Of a DNA stretch of 64,000 nt, positions 33,323 to 42,012 are shown piece by piece (the stretch's first letter is position 1; each line of letters begins with the position of its first letter). Origin of the DNA: Bacteroidaceae bacterium (GTDB lineage Bacteria; Bacteroidota; Bacteroidia; Bacteroidales; Bacteroidaceae); contig JAKSLJ010000001.1 of assembly GCA_024401275.1 (NCBI GenBank), positions 62,001 through 126,000 of the forward strand, given 5' to 3'. Under the pieces are notes generated by a model, which was not told the origin of the DNA, searched no databases, and saw only the letters and a program-made list of their open reading frames with translations. Made by a program: the position numbers and the translations under genes.

Positions 33323-35901
33323 TATTTTATTTCTATGTCAACCTTCTTCAAGTCCTGAGCGCGAGAGCTTGTGCCGTAGTAGATTTCATACTTGCCAGGC
33401 TTTACGCGCATAGTGTTTGTGTCAGGATCAAAGAGTTCAAATGCCTTCTTGTCAAGCTTGATGTTTGCAGAAACAGTCTTGCCGGCAGCCACTTCCACGC
33501 GCTGGTAAGCACGGAGAGACTTCAGCGGACCATCTGTATCGTCGAGGCGCTTAACGTAAATCTGCACAACTTCAGTACCGTTCTTTGCACCGGTGTTCTT
33601 TACGTCAACTGTGAAGGAATCCTTGTTGCCGTCAAACTTACCATTGCTAACCTCAAACTTAGTGTATGAGAGACCATAGCCGAATGGGAAGAGAGCATTG
33701 TCGAAATAGCGGTAAGTGCGGCCCTTCATAGAGTAGTCCTTGTAGTCAGGAAGTTGGTCTGAGCTGCCGTAGAATGTTATAGGAAGTTTTCCGCTTGGGT
33801 TGTAGTCGCCGAAGAGAACATCAGCCACAGCCTTGCCACCTTCCTCACCAGCATACCAAGCCTGGAGGATAGCCTCACAAGTCTTTGTCTCTGGCTCAAA
33901 AGCGATTGCAGAACCTGAGCAGTTCACGAAGATGACCTTCTTGCCTGCATCCTTGAGAGCCTTGAGCAGGTTGCGCTGAACGGCAGGAAGTTCGATGTCA
34001 AGACGGTCGCCGCCCTTGAAGCCTGGGAGGTCGATAGGCATCTCTTCGCCTTCAAGACGAGGAGAAATACCGCCTACGAAGATCACGACCTCGCAATCCT
34101 TAACCTTGTTGATAGTCTCTGTATAGTCAATCTTATGCTCGCGACCGAGGTCAAAGAAGAGGTTTGCGTTCCAGTTCTGAACCTCCTGGGCGAAGTTTAT
34201 CTCAATCTTGTATTCCTTGCCAGCCTCAGCATCGATGATGGTCTTTGTGTCTGTTGTACGCCAGATGTTATGGTGAGTCTTCACCTCGCCGTCAATGATG
34301 AGTTCGAAAGTGCTGCAACCGTTGAGATGAACAGCCACCTTACCGCTCTCCTTTGGCTTGAAAACAGTCTCATAGTGAGCAGAGAAATTAGTGAGGTTTA
34401 CGCCAGGGGCAAAAGCATAGTTACCCATAGTGGAAACATTCAAAGGACGAGTCACTTGAAGAGTAGTCACAGGAGTTCCCTCGCGCTTCGTGTTATTCCA
34501 GAAAGTACCCTTCAAGCCCTTCTTGCCATCGGCAGAACACTGGTCGAGGAAAGATTCAAGCGTAAGGTCGTTCACGAGGTCACAAGCACGGAGAGAGACA
34601 ATCTTCTTCTTGCCAATCTTCTGCTGGATACCTTCGAGAATTGTTGTGGTCTTGTTTGGAGTACCGTTGTAGTTACCCCACATCATGGATTCGTCGTCAG
34701 CGTTAGGACCAATAACGGCAATCTTCTTCACCTTCTTTGAGAGAGGGAGAATGTCGTTGTTGTTCTGGAGAAGAACCATTGTCTGCTGAGCCATCTGAAG
34801 GGCAAGCTGTTGATGTTCCTTGCAGTCAACAACACTCATCGGAAGCTTTGTCCACGAAACATCCTCTGGCTTGTCAAACTCACCAAGGCTGAAACGAGCC
34901 TCAAGGAGTCGGAGGATGCGATTGTCAAGGTCGCTTTCCTTGATAAGACCGTTCTTCACAGCCTCTGGAATGCTCTTGTAGGCATAGTCATAGCCACACT
35001 CCACATCTGTTCCGGCAAGCACAGCCTTTGCAGCTGATGTCTTTGCAGAAGAAGATGACTTGTGGGTCTGCCAGAAGTCGGAAACGGCACTACAGTCGGA
35101 AACAACCATGTATTTGAATCCCCATTCGTCGCGGAGAATCTGCTGGAGCAAACGGTTTGAACCGCAGCAAGGCTCATCGTCCCAACGCTGGTAAGCACAC
35201 ATCACTTCGCGAACATCACCTTCCTGAACGGCAGCCTTGAACGCTGGCATGTAAGTTTCCCAAAGGTCACGAGGAGAAACATCAGTCACATTGTCAGTAT
35301 GGCGACTCCATTCCGGACCGCTATGAATGGCGTAATGCTTTGCACAGGCAAGAGCCTTCTTGTATTTCGCATCGCGAGGACCTTGCAAACCAGTAATGAC
35401 AGAAACACCCATGCGAGAAGTGAGGTATGGGTCTTCGCCGTATGTCTCCTGACCGCGTCCCCAGCGAGGATCACGGAAGATGTTTATGTTCGGAGTCCAA
35501 ACCGAGAGCGAGAAGAAGCGCTGGTCGGGAAGGTTGTTGCGCATACGCTCGTTGTATTTCGCACGAATCTCAGTAGAAGTAGCGTCAAACACCTTGTAAA
35601 CGAGATCATCATTGAAAGAGGCAGCCATGCCGATAGGTTCTGGGAAATTGCTCACATTGCCCTGGTTGGCATAGCCGTGAAGAGCCTCGCTCCACCAAGA
35701 GAATCTCTTGATGCCAAGGCGTGGAATAGCCTCACTCTCATCAAGCATGAGAACTGCTTTTTCTTCAAGGGTTAAGCGACCGAGAAGGTCAACGGCACGC
35801 TCATGAGATGAGAGAGCGGGATTCTGATAAGGCAATTGAGCCTGAGCCCAGCCACTCATTGCGGCGAAGGCGAACATTAGGGATAGGATAGTTTTTCTCA
35901 T
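33322..35901 (-). CDS. GH3 beta-glycosidase (beta-xylosidase/glucosidase) with PA14 insert
   Basis: An 859-residue secreted enzyme, first in the leftward operon. After the signal peptide (1-20) comes the GH3 barrel: RLTLEEKAVLML, ACAKHYAIHSGPEW and nucleophile Asp in YMVVSDCSAVSDF. The alpha/beta-sandwich domain follows (KKIAVIGPNADDESMMWGNY), interrupted by a PA14-type domain (about 445-590, from GLKGTFWNN to FAQEVQNW). It ends with a fibronectin III-like domain (VDVKNTGAKNGTEVVQIYV). PA14-containing GH3 enzymes usually release xylose or glucose from the non-reducing end. Together with GH10 and esterase it suits degradation of xylo-oligosaccharides. Confidence 0.93.
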   Translation of the reverse strand: MRKTILSLMFAFAAMSGWAQAQLPYQNPALSSHERAVDLLGRLTLEEKAVLMLDESEAIPRLGIKRFSWWSEALHGYANQGNVSNFPEPIGMAASFNDDLVYKVFDATSTEIRAKYNERMRNNLPDQRFFSLSVWTPNINIFRDPRWGRGQETYGEDPYLTSRMGVSVITGLQGPRDAKYKKALACAKHYAIHSGPEWSRHTDNVTDVSPRDLWETYMPAFKAAVQEGDVREVMCAYQRWDDEPCCGSNRLLQQILRDEWGFKYMVVSDCSAVSDFWQTHKSSSSAKTSAAKAVLAGTDVECGYDYAYKSIPEAVKNGLIKESDLDNRILRLLEARFSLGEFDKPEDVSWTKLPMSVVDCKEHQQLALQMAQQTMVLLQNNNDILPLSKKVKKIAVIGPNADDESMMWGNYNGTPNKTTTILEGIQQKIGKKKIVSLRACDLVNDLTLESFLDQCSADGKKGLKGTFWNNTKREGTPVTTLQVTRPLNVSTMGNYAFAPGVNLTNFSAHYETVFKPKESGKVAVHLNGCSTFELIIDGEVKTHHNIWRTTDTKTIIDAEAGKEYKIEINFAQEVQNWNANLFFDLGREHKIDYTETINKVKDCEVVIFVGGISPRLEGEEMPIDLPGFKGGDRLDIELPAVQRNLLKALKDAGKKVIFVNCSGSAIAFEPETKTCEAILQAWYAGEEGGKAVADVLFGDYNPSGKLPITFYGSSDQLPDYKDYSMKGRTYRYFDNALFPFGYGLSYTKFEVSNGKFDGNKDSFTVDVKNTGAKNGTEVVQIYVKRLDDTDGPLKSLRAYQRVEVAAGKTVSANIKLDKKAFELFDPDTNTMRVKPGKYEIYYGTSSRAQDLKKVDIEIK

Positions 35902-35936
35902 ATTTTGTGTATAGTTTTTTTTCTTCTATATGCACG

Positions 35937-35944
35937 CAAAGTTA
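35937..35944 (-). promoter_or_regulatory. -7 box of the GH3-GH97-GH10-esterase operon
   Basis: Minus strand TAACTTTG about 36 bases upstream of the GH3 start. No consensus -33 is seen at the right spacing, consistent with a promoter that needs an activator such as the AraC-type HTCS. Confidence 0.5.
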
Positions 35945-36072
35945 ATAAATGCTTGCAAAATATCGCGCACATACATATTAATATATTAAGAAATGTTTCA
36001 TTTGAATAGTCTTTTTGTTTCATGACATAAGTTGTGTTTGTGCTAATTTCGTTTTAATTGCTGCTTATATAT

Positions 36073-36103
36073 TTTGTTTGAATCATATAAAAGTGTAATT
36101 TTG
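36073..36103 (+). promoter_or_regulatory. Promoter of the CE1-like esterase
   Basis: TTTG (36073-36076), 19-base spacer, TAATTTTG (36096-36103). It is divergent from the GH3 operon, and the ~240-base gap between them could hold shared operators. Confidence 0.7.
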
Positions 36104-36139
36104 CATGAGTTTTAAGAGTAAGATTAACCTTTAGTTATT

Positions 36140-37690
36140 ATGAAACAAACCTTTTACTTTCTTTTTCTTTTTGTGTGCTTAGCATGTCAGAATGCAGTGG
36201 CACAAAATCTCGAAACCATTAATTTCAACGGTCAGCAAAGAACAATGTTGGTTCATGCTCCTAGTGATATCCAGGCAAATGCACCGTTGGTCATTTCGCT
36301 TCATGGCGCAAATCAGGATGCGAACTATCAGCACGACCAGACGCAATGGGACAACTGCGCCGATTCTGCAAAGTTCGTGGTCGTTTATCCTAATGCCATC
36401 AATAAGTTCTGGGACACTGGCAGCAACTCGAACGACCTCAAGTTCATTGAGCATATCATGAGCTTGATGTACGACCGCTACCAGATAGACCTGAATCGCA
36501 TCTACATTTCCGGCTTCTCTCTTGGGGCAATGATGACCTATGTCTGCATGGATTATTTTGCAGAGAAGGTTGCTGCATTTGCTCCTGTCAGCGGTGTGCG
36601 TTTCGACAACAGGAAGCCTTCGTTTAACAAGCATGTGTCTTTCATCCATACTCATGGCACAGGCGATGATGTCTTTAAATGGGTTGGCGATCCTGGTCAC
36701 GCGGCGGGTGGCTATCCTTTTATTCCTGATTATGTTGAAGGCTGCGCTAACATAATGGGTTTGAGCGACAAGACGGAGTTGAAGCCTTATCCTGCAAATA
36801 AGTCAAACAGCAAGGACTACATGATAAGATGGTCAAAGGCTGGGGAAAAGGCTGAGGTCTGGCTCCTTGCATTGGACGGTGTTGGCCACTGGCACTCGGA
36901 GGCTCAGGGCTATGGCGGCATAAATACAACGCAAGAGATATGGAACTTCTTCAGGCGTCACCGTCTGGCAGAACCTATCATCCCGGATTGGGAAGACAAT
37001 TCCTTTGATTTGCCATTGACTACCAAGAATATCTACTTTACCGTTCAGCCTGTGTTAAGTTTCTCTATCGCAAAGGCTTCCATGAAAATGGAGGGAACCG
37101 AAATTGAGCTTGGAATAAACGTTGAGGGAGATAGACTTGCCTTGTCTATTCCAGAAACTACTGATCTTAAAAAGGGAACTTATACGGTTGAAATCAGTGG
37201 CGTGAAGAATTCTGCCGAGAAAAAACGCGGAATAAAGTATTCTTACACTTATTCCTTCGGCGTGGAAGACGTGATGGCACCAGATGCTGACCCTACAACC
37301 ACTGCATATAAATACAAGGGTGCTTTTCTTCGTCTTTGGGAGCGTGCCGTGTATGTTTATGAGAATACGGCTCATGTGAAAGGTGCAAAGAAGAGTTTCC
37401 GCTCTCAGCTTAAGGCAGTGATGGATAAATACGATGGCTTTGTCTCCACATCTCCAACGCTTTATGCTGAGGCTGTCGCAGAATTGCAGCCAGTTGTGGA
37501 GAAGATGGAACCTTATGTTGATCCTGAACTTTCTGCTATACAGTCGGCTGAAGGTGATGTGACTAAAGTTGTCGGTGTAGAGTATTACTCTGCTGACGGT
37601 ATGCTGCTCTCTGCTCCACAAAAGGGCTTGAACCTTGTGAAAACAACTCGCTCCGATAATACGGTGGAAGTTAAGAAGGTTCTTAGATAG
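36140..37690 (+). CDS. CE1-like esterase (feruloyl/PHB-depolymerase-like)
   Basis: A 516-residue secreted protein (signal 1-21). The first 280 residues are an alpha/beta-hydrolase of the LpqC/CE1 type: APLVISLHGANQDANYQ, nucleophile Ser in ISGFSLGAMMTYVCMD and His in LDGVGHWHSE. The rest (about 290-516) is a beta-rich region (VQPVLSFSIAKASMKMEG) followed by a helical stretch and a short tail. It probably removes ferulate or acetyl groups from arabinoxylan, complementing the divergent GH operon. Homologues of the C-terminal half are not recognised. Confidence 0.82.
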   Translation: MKQTFYFLFLFVCLACQNAVAQNLETINFNGQQRTMLVHAPSDIQANAPLVISLHGANQDANYQHDQTQWDNCADSAKFVVVYPNAINKFWDTGSNSNDLKFIEHIMSLMYDRYQIDLNRIYISGFSLGAMMTYVCMDYFAEKVAAFAPVSGVRFDNRKPSFNKHVSFIHTHGTGDDVFKWVGDPGHAAGGYPFIPDYVEGCANIMGLSDKTELKPYPANKSNSKDYMIRWSKAGEKAEVWLLALDGVGHWHSEAQGYGGINTTQEIWNFFRRHRLAEPIIPDWEDNSFDLPLTTKNIYFTVQPVLSFSIAKASMKMEGTEIELGINVEGDRLALSIPETTDLKKGTYTVEISGVKNSAEKKRGIKYSYTYSFGVEDVMAPDADPTTTAYKYKGAFLRLWERAVYVYENTAHVKGAKKSFRSQLKAVMDKYDGFVSTSPTLYAEAVAELQPVVEKMEPYVDPELSAIQSAEGDVTKVVGVEYYSADGMLLSAPQKGLNLVKTTRSDNTVEVKKVLR

Positions 37691-37722
37691 AAAAAATGCC
37701 GAATACCTTTTCGTATCCGGCA
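37691..37722 (-). terminator. Terminator of the ychF-to-rdgB operon
   Basis: TGCCGAATAC/GTATCCGGCA hairpin with one mismatch, followed on the minus strand by TTTTTT (37696-37691). It lies between convergent genes. Confidence 0.75.
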
Positions 37723-37727
37723 AATGT

Positions 37728-38435
37728 TTATTTCTTAAGGAACTCAGCCAATTTTGCAACGGCTCTTGCTCTGTGCGAGATGCCGTTTTTTATTTCGTTG
37801 CCAAGTTCGGCGAATGTCTGTTCGTAACCTTCTGGCTTGAAGATTGGGTCATAGCCGAAACCTTCTGCGCCAGAGCGTTCGGTGGTGATGCTGCCTTCTA
37901 CGATACCTTCAAAGAATAATGCAGAATTCTGAATGCAGAATGCAGAATTAGGCTGCGCGTCATTCTCAGGTTGGGAATCATTCTGCATTCTGCATTCTGC
38001 ATTCTGCATTCTCTCAAGTTCTGCATTCTGCATTATTAAACAGATTACGGTCTTGAAGTGGGCTTTGCGATTCTCCTTGCCTTCAAGTTTCTGTAGAAGG
38101 ACGGTCATGTTCGCCTCGCTGTCGTGGTCTAATTCTGCATTCTGCATTCTGCATTCTGCATTACACAAAGCAGCATAACGGGCGCTGTAGATGCCTGGCT
38201 CTCCGCCAAGTGCTTCTACTTCAAGACCTGTATCGTCAGCAAAGCATGCAATGCCGTATTTGTTGTAGATATACTCCGCCTTCTGCTGAGCATTTTCCTT
38301 CAGCGTGCTTCCTGTCTCTGGAATGTCTTCCGTACAGCCTATTTCTGCGAGCGACACGACCTCGAAGTCTGCGCCTAATATGTTGCGCACCTCATCGAGC
38401 TTATGCGCATTGTTTGTTGCAAATACTATCTTCAT
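37728..38435 (-). CDS. rdgB: Non-canonical purine NTP pyrophosphatase with repeat-encoded insertions
   Basis: The 235-residue protein is a RdgB/HAM1 enzyme that hydrolyses ITP, dITP and XTP. Core motifs are all present: [48 protein letters not shown], and ISHRARAV. Family members are about 195 residues. The extra length comes from two insertions. One replaces a short loop after YSARYA ([13 protein letters not shown]). The other is a 40-residue insert after KTVICLI that runs [18 protein letters not shown], then a hydrophilic spacer, then [11 protein letters not shown]. Both are direct translations of heptamer arrays. Their total length keeps the frame, so the enzyme may still work, as both lie at surface loops in known structures by alignment to normal family members. 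Confidence 0.9.
   Translation of the reverse strand: MKIVFATNNAHKLDEVRNILGADFEVVSLAEIGCTEDIPETGSTLKENAQQKAEYIYNKYGIACFADDTGLEVEALGGEPGIYSARYAALCNAECRMQNAELDHDSEANMTVLLQKLEGKENRKAHFKTVICLIMQNAELERMQNAECRMQNDSQPENDAQPNSAFCIQNSALFFEGIVEGSITTERSGAEGFGYDPIFKPEGYEQTFAELGNEIKNGISHRARAVAKLAEFLKK
37916..37950. repeat. GCAGAAT heptamer array in rdgB, right-facing
   Basis: Plus-strand units ATGCAGAATTCTGAATGCAG and AATGCAGAATTA. Inverted relative to the array at 37978-38034. Confidence 0.85.
37978..38034. repeat. ATTCTGC heptamer array in rdgB, left-facing
   Basis: About seven tandem ATTCTGC units, with a CTCAAGTT interruption near 38013-38020. Together with 37916-37950 it forms an inverted pair around a 27-base unique segment. 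Confidence 0.9.
38131..38163. repeat. Third ATTCTGC array in rdgB
   Basis: Four uninterrupted units of ATTCTGC plus a partial one, encoding [12 protein letters not shown] on the minus strand. Confidence 0.9.
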
Positions 38436-38451
38436 TGGTTCTGAGTTTTAA

Positions 38452-38480
38452 GCCCTCCCTTGTGGGGAGGGTTTGGGTGG
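38452..38480. repeat. G/C-rich palindrome between yitT-like and rdgB genes
   Basis: CCCTCCC-TTGT-GGGGAGGG, then TTTGGGTGGGGT. It is related in form to the palindromes inside dsbD and the desulfidase gene, but intergenic. Confidence 0.65.
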
Positions 38481-38482
38481 GG

Positions 38483-39424
38483 TCAGTGCCTTATTGCATC
38501 AAATCCTTCTCCGTAAACACCGATTACTCTTGACTGGGAAACGAATGCTTGCGGGTCAATTTCCTTTATGATGCGGAACATTTGGTCTGATTCCGTATTG
38601 CGCGCCAAGATACAGAGCACGTGGCGCTTCTTGCCTGTGTACCAGCCGTGACCGTCAAGAATAGTAACACCGTGATCCATTCGTATGCCGATTGCGTTGG
38701 CTATTTCCTGATATTTTTCAGAGAAGATGAGGAATTGTACCGATGAGCGGCGTCGATTCATAATCATGTCAAGCACCTGAGTCTCCACGAACATGGAGAT
38801 GAGACCGAACACAACAATCTGCACGCGCTGTACCATGTCGCCAAATTGCGGTACAAACAAAGAACTGCTTATGATGAAAAAGTCCATGGCTATGATGCCT
38901 GTACCCATCGAGAAGTTCTTGTACTTGTTGAGGATAGCGGCTATGATGTCCGATCCACCGGTGCTTCCGTTATGAAGGAATACTATGGAAAGGGCAAGTC
39001 CGGCAATAGCACAGCCTACGACGAGTGCCATGAATTCCTGACCTTCACCGAGAATAAGTATGAGTGCGCCGCTGTCATCTGTCACTAATGACACGCCAAA
39101 ATGGAGCATTGCCGTCAGAACACCGATGGCATAAATGGTCTTTGCCAGGAATCGCCAACCGAGAATCCACAGCGCAAAGCCAAGAAGCAAAGCGTTGATT
39201 ACGAGATAAGTGTAGTCAACAGGAATGTCGCTTGCATAGAAAACGATGGTAGCGAGACCAGTTACGCCGCCGCCGACAATCTTGTACGGCAACAAAAAGG
39301 CAGAATAAGCCACTGTGTATAGAGCGAGACCTACCGTAATCCAGAAGTAGTCGCAGAAGGTGCTCCATGCCACATTTGGGTCTATCTGACCGATTTTCTT
39401 GAAAAGTTTATTATGCCACCACAT
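38483..39424 (-). CDS. YitT family membrane protein (DUF2179 C-terminus)
   Basis: The 313-residue protein has five to six membrane helices in the first 200 residues (FLLPYKIVGGGVTGLATIV, VVGCAIAGLALSIVFLHNGS) and the family signature NGSTGGSDIIAAILNK. The C-terminal soluble part (about 225-300, DHGVTILDGHGWYTGKKRHV) is the DUF2179 domain. Members are widespread, and their transported substrate is not established. It lies 39 bases after the lgt stop within the ychF-rdgB operon. Confidence 0.9.
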   Translation of the reverse strand: MWWHNKLFKKIGQIDPNVAWSTFCDYFWITVGLALYTVAYSAFLLPYKIVGGGVTGLATIVFYASDIPVDYTYLVINALLLGFALWILGWRFLAKTIYAIGVLTAMLHFGVSLVTDDSGALILILGEGQEFMALVVGCAIAGLALSIVFLHNGSTGGSDIIAAILNKYKNFSMGTGIIAMDFFIISSSLFVPQFGDMVQRVQIVVFGLISMFVETQVLDMIMNRRRSSVQFLIFSEKYQEIANAIGIRMDHGVTILDGHGWYTGKKRHVLCILARNTESDQMFRIIKEIDPQAFVSQSRVIGVYGEGFDAIRH

Positions 39425-39463
39425 AAAATAGCATTGTTGTTTTGTTTAGAAAAGTTTGTAATA

Positions 39464-40333
39464 TTATGCTGTTTTCGCCTTCTTCAATCCGCGTACGACG
39501 TAATATCCTCCGAGCAGAATGAATGGTACTGAAAGGAGCTGTCCCATATTGAACAGCATTCCGTCCTCGAAGGCTTCCTGATTCTCCTTTGTGTATTCTA
39601 TGAAGAAACGGAATGTGAAGATATAGGCAAGGCAAAGACCAAAGAAGAATCCTGTGCCGACCAATTTCTTGTTTTTCAGATAGATAGCAAATCCGATGAA
39701 GAGCAATATGAAGTATGCGATAGCTTCATAAAGCTGTCCCGGATGGCGTGGCTCCATATCTACTCTTTCGAAGATGAAAGCCCAAGGCACATCAGTTACC
39801 TTACCGATGATTTCGCTGTTCATGAGATTTCCAAGACGGATGAAGCCGGCAGTGATAGGAGTTGCAATGGCAATGAAGTCAAGTACCTTGATGAGTGGCA
39901 GTTTGCTCCAGCGGACATAAATCCAAAGTGCAATCATAAGTCCGAGCGTACCGCCATGCGATGCAAGTCCTTGATAGCCAGTGAACTTCCAACTGCCGTC
40001 TGCCATTTCTCTCATAGGGATGAACATCTCAAGGATGTGAGTGCCGGATGAGAGGAAATAGTCTGGTTCGTAGAATATGCAGTGACCAAGGCGTGCTCCG
40101 ACGAGGATGCCGAGAAAACAATAGAAAAAGAGCGGGTCAAACAACTCGTCCTTTATGTTGTCCTGCTTGTAGAGCCAGCGCACGATAAAGAATGCGCACA
40201 GCAAGCCGATAAGCCAGCAGAGCGAGTACCAGCGGAACTCCATCGGACCGAGATGGAATGCAATTAGGTCCGGATTCCAGTTTATAAATAATGCAGAATG
40301 CAGAATGCAGAATGCAGAATTACTTGCGATCAT
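39464..40333 (-). CDS. lgt: Prolipoprotein diacylglyceryl transferase
   Basis: Lgt adds diacylglycerol to the lipobox Cys of lipoproteins. The 289-residue frame shows [15 protein letters not shown] at the N-terminus, [17 protein letters not shown] (essential His), and [19 protein letters not shown] (the Lgt signature). Seven membrane helices are expected. The N-terminus is abnormal: from the only plausible upstream ATG (40331-40333) it begins [19 protein letters not shown], in which [11 protein letters not shown] is the translation of a heptamer array. Normal homologues begin a few residues before NWNPD. That ATG lies inside the last codons of the preceding four-helix-bundle gene. Starting instead at the Met of GPMEF would lose the first conserved residues. 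Confidence 0.92.
   Translation of the reverse strand: MIASNSAFCILHSALFINWNPDLIAFHLGPMEFRWYSLCWLIGLLCAFFIVRWLYKQDNIKDELFDPLFFYCFLGILVGARLGHCIFYEPDYFLSSGTHILEMFIPMREMADGSWKFTGYQGLASHGGTLGLMIALWIYVRWSKLPLIKVLDFIAIATPITAGFIRLGNLMNSEIIGKVTDVPWAFIFERVDMEPRHPGQLYEAIAYFILLFIGFAIYLKNKKLVGTGFFFGLCLAYIFTFRFFIEYTKENQEAFEDGMLFNMGQLLSVPFILLGGYYVVRGLKKAKTA
40289..40321. repeat. GCAGAAT heptamer array at the lgt 5' end
   Basis: Four tandem units in the plus-strand GCAGAAT orientation. It covers the first codons of lgt and touches the stop of the four-helix-bundle gene. It is inverted relative to 40765-40798. Confidence 0.9.
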
Positions 40334-40691
40334 TTGTTTTAAAAGTAGTTTTTACGATTGATGTTAACATTGAAAGTATTTCGCTTAGGTCAGCATTGAT
40401 GCTGGTAAACGAATTATCATCAATGTATAAAGCTTCATGTAGAAGTTCTAACCAATATTCCGTTTCAGCAGCTTCCTTCAAGGCAATATTCATTTTTGCA
40501 CCGAAATCTGCTTTACTTTGTCCTCGCAAAGCTTCTCTTACGTTTGCTCCTATACTTGTCCCAGAACGTAGCGCTTGCTTGGAAAGGGTATGCTCGTTTT
40601 TGCTTTCTTGAAGGTATTGGTATAGTTTTATGATTCTTAATGCAAAAGCTTTGGTTTTGATAGCGATAGGATTATCTTTATCTATATCCAT
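40320..40691 (-). CDS. Four-helix-bundle protein (23S rRNA intervening-sequence / bAvd-like family)
   Basis: The 123-residue protein starts [20 protein letters not shown] and shows the strong family signature [21 protein letters not shown], with [14 protein letters not shown] in the second half. This family (annotated as four helix bundle protein or S23) occurs in rRNA intervening sequences and as many scattered genes in Bacteroidetes, and resembles the Avd accessory proteins of diversity-generating retroelements. Function is not known. Here it is inserted between ychF and lgt and bracketed by inverted heptamer arrays. Its last codons contain the ATG used by lgt. Confidence 0.9.
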   Translation of the reverse strand: MDIDKDNPIAIKTKAFALRIIKLYQYLQESKNEHTLSKQALRSGTSIGANVREALRGQSKADFGAKMNIALKEAAETEYWLELLHEALYIDDNSFTSINADLSEILSMLTSIVKTTFKTNDRK

Positions 40692-40764
40692 ATTGGGAAT
40701 ATGAAAAAGAATTATGAATATTAAAAGCAGAAGGTACGCTCTGCGTTGATGTTATGGCACAGCT

Positions 40765-40798
40765 TAATTCTGCATTCTGCATTCAGAATTCTGCATTA
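40765..40798. repeat. ATTCTGC heptamer array next to the ychF stop
   Basis: Units TTAATTCTGC, ATTCTGC, ATTCAGA, ATTCTGC, ATTA; the last base is two bases before the ychF stop codon (40801-40803). It is the opposite-orientation partner of 40289-40321. Confidence 0.85.
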
Positions 40799-40800
40799 AC

Positions 40801-41901
40801 TTAAACATTAAAGCGGAAGTGCATGATGTCACCGTCTTGCACAACATATTCCTTACCCTCGATGCCCATCTTGCCTGCATCGCGAACGGCTGATTCTGAA
40901 CCGAGTGCGATGTAATCGTCGTACTTGATAACCTCAGCGCGGATGAAGCCCTTCTCAAAGTCAGTGTGGATGACACCTGCACACTGTGGAGCTTTCCAGC
41001 CCTTGCGGTAAGTCCATGCCTTAACCTCCATCTCGCCTGCAGTGATGAATGTCTCAAGGTTCAGCAGAGAGTAAGCCTTCTTGATGAGTCGGTTTACGCC
41101 AGACTCCTCAAGGCCAAGCTCATCGAGGAACATCTGCTTGTCCTCGTAAGTCTCGAGAGAAGCGATGTCTTCCTCTGTCTTTCCTGCGATGATGAGCACT
41201 TCTGCGCCTTCTTCCTTTGCTATTTCCTCAACACGCTTTGAGAAGTCGTTACCAGTCTTTGCTGAAGCTTCGTCAACATTGCAGACATAGAGCACAGGCT
41301 TTGCTGTGAGGAGGAAGAGGTCGTGTGCCACCTTCTGCTCGTCCTTGCTGTCGAACTCTACGACGCGGGCATTCTTTCCCTGCTCAAGAGCCTCCTTGTA
41401 TGCAGTGAGTACAGCGACAGCCACCTTTGCGTCCTTGTTGCCGGCAGCCGCAGTCTTCTGCTCCTTGCCGATACGAGATTCAATTGTCTCAAGGTCTTTT
41501 AGCTGAAGCTCAGTGTCAATGATTTCCTTGTCGCGGATAGGGTCGATGCTTCCGTCAACGTGTGTGATGTTCTCATCCTCGAAGCAACGAAGCACATGAA
41601 TGATAGCGTCAGTTTCGCGGATGTTGCCGAGGAACTTGTTTCCAAGACCTTCGCCCTTGCTTGCACCCTTTACGAGACCAGCGATGTCAACGATTTCGCA
41701 AGTTGCAGGAACGATTCTGCCTGGGTGAACAATCTCAGCGAGCTTTGTCAATCGCTCGTCAGGCACAGTAATAACGCCTACATTTGGTTCGATTGTACAG
41801 AAAGGAAAGTTTGCTGCCTGAGCCTTAGCGCTTGACAGACAGTTGAATATTGTTGACTTTCCTACGTTAGGAAGTCCTACGATACCACATTTTAATGCCA
41901 T
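40801..41901 (-). CDS. ychF: Ribosome-binding ATPase YchF
   Basis: A 366-residue Obg-family P-loop protein that prefers ATP and binds ribosomes. Motifs: G1 GLPNVGKST (residues 8-16), the switch [12 protein letters not shown]3 [14 protein letters not shown] and the C-terminal TGS-like part ending [18 protein letters not shown]. Length and N-terminus ([14 protein letters not shown]) are standard. It is the first gene of a leftward operon that continues through the four-helix-bundle gene, lgt, yitT-like and rdgB. Confidence 0.97.
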   Translation of the reverse strand: MALKCGIVGLPNVGKSTIFNCLSSAKAQAANFPFCTIEPNVGVITVPDERLTKLAEIVHPGRIVPATCEIVDIAGLVKGASKGEGLGNKFLGNIRETDAIIHVLRCFEDENITHVDGSIDPIRDKEIIDTELQLKDLETIESRIGKEQKTAAAGNKDAKVAVAVLTAYKEALEQGKNARVVEFDSKDEQKVAHDLFLLTAKPVLYVCNVDEASAKTGNDFSKRVEEIAKEEGAEVLIIAGKTEEDIASLETYEDKQMFLDELGLEESGVNRLIKKAYSLLNLETFITAGEMEVKAWTYRKGWKAPQCAGVIHTDFEKGFIRAEVIKYDDYIALGSESAVRDAGKMGIEGKEYVVQDGDIMHFRFNV

Positions 41902-41920
41902 AATAAGTTTAAATTTTGTG

Positions 41921-41928
41921 CAAAATTA
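41921..41928 (-). promoter_or_regulatory. -7 box for ychF operon
   Basis: Minus strand TAATTTTG followed by CAC, about 20 bases upstream of the ATG. Confidence 0.6.
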
Positions 41929-42012
41929 CCAATTTCCCATGAAACATAAAAACTTTTTGATGAAAATCACTGTGCTAATGATTATTAATCAAGGTGGGAG
42001 ATAAGGGAAATG

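Noticed and set aside
37978-38034. Possible sequencing or assembly artefact in rdgB
   Set aside because: Similar arrays occur at four or more separate places with independent flanks and the rdgB frame is kept through all of them, so an artefact is unlikely.
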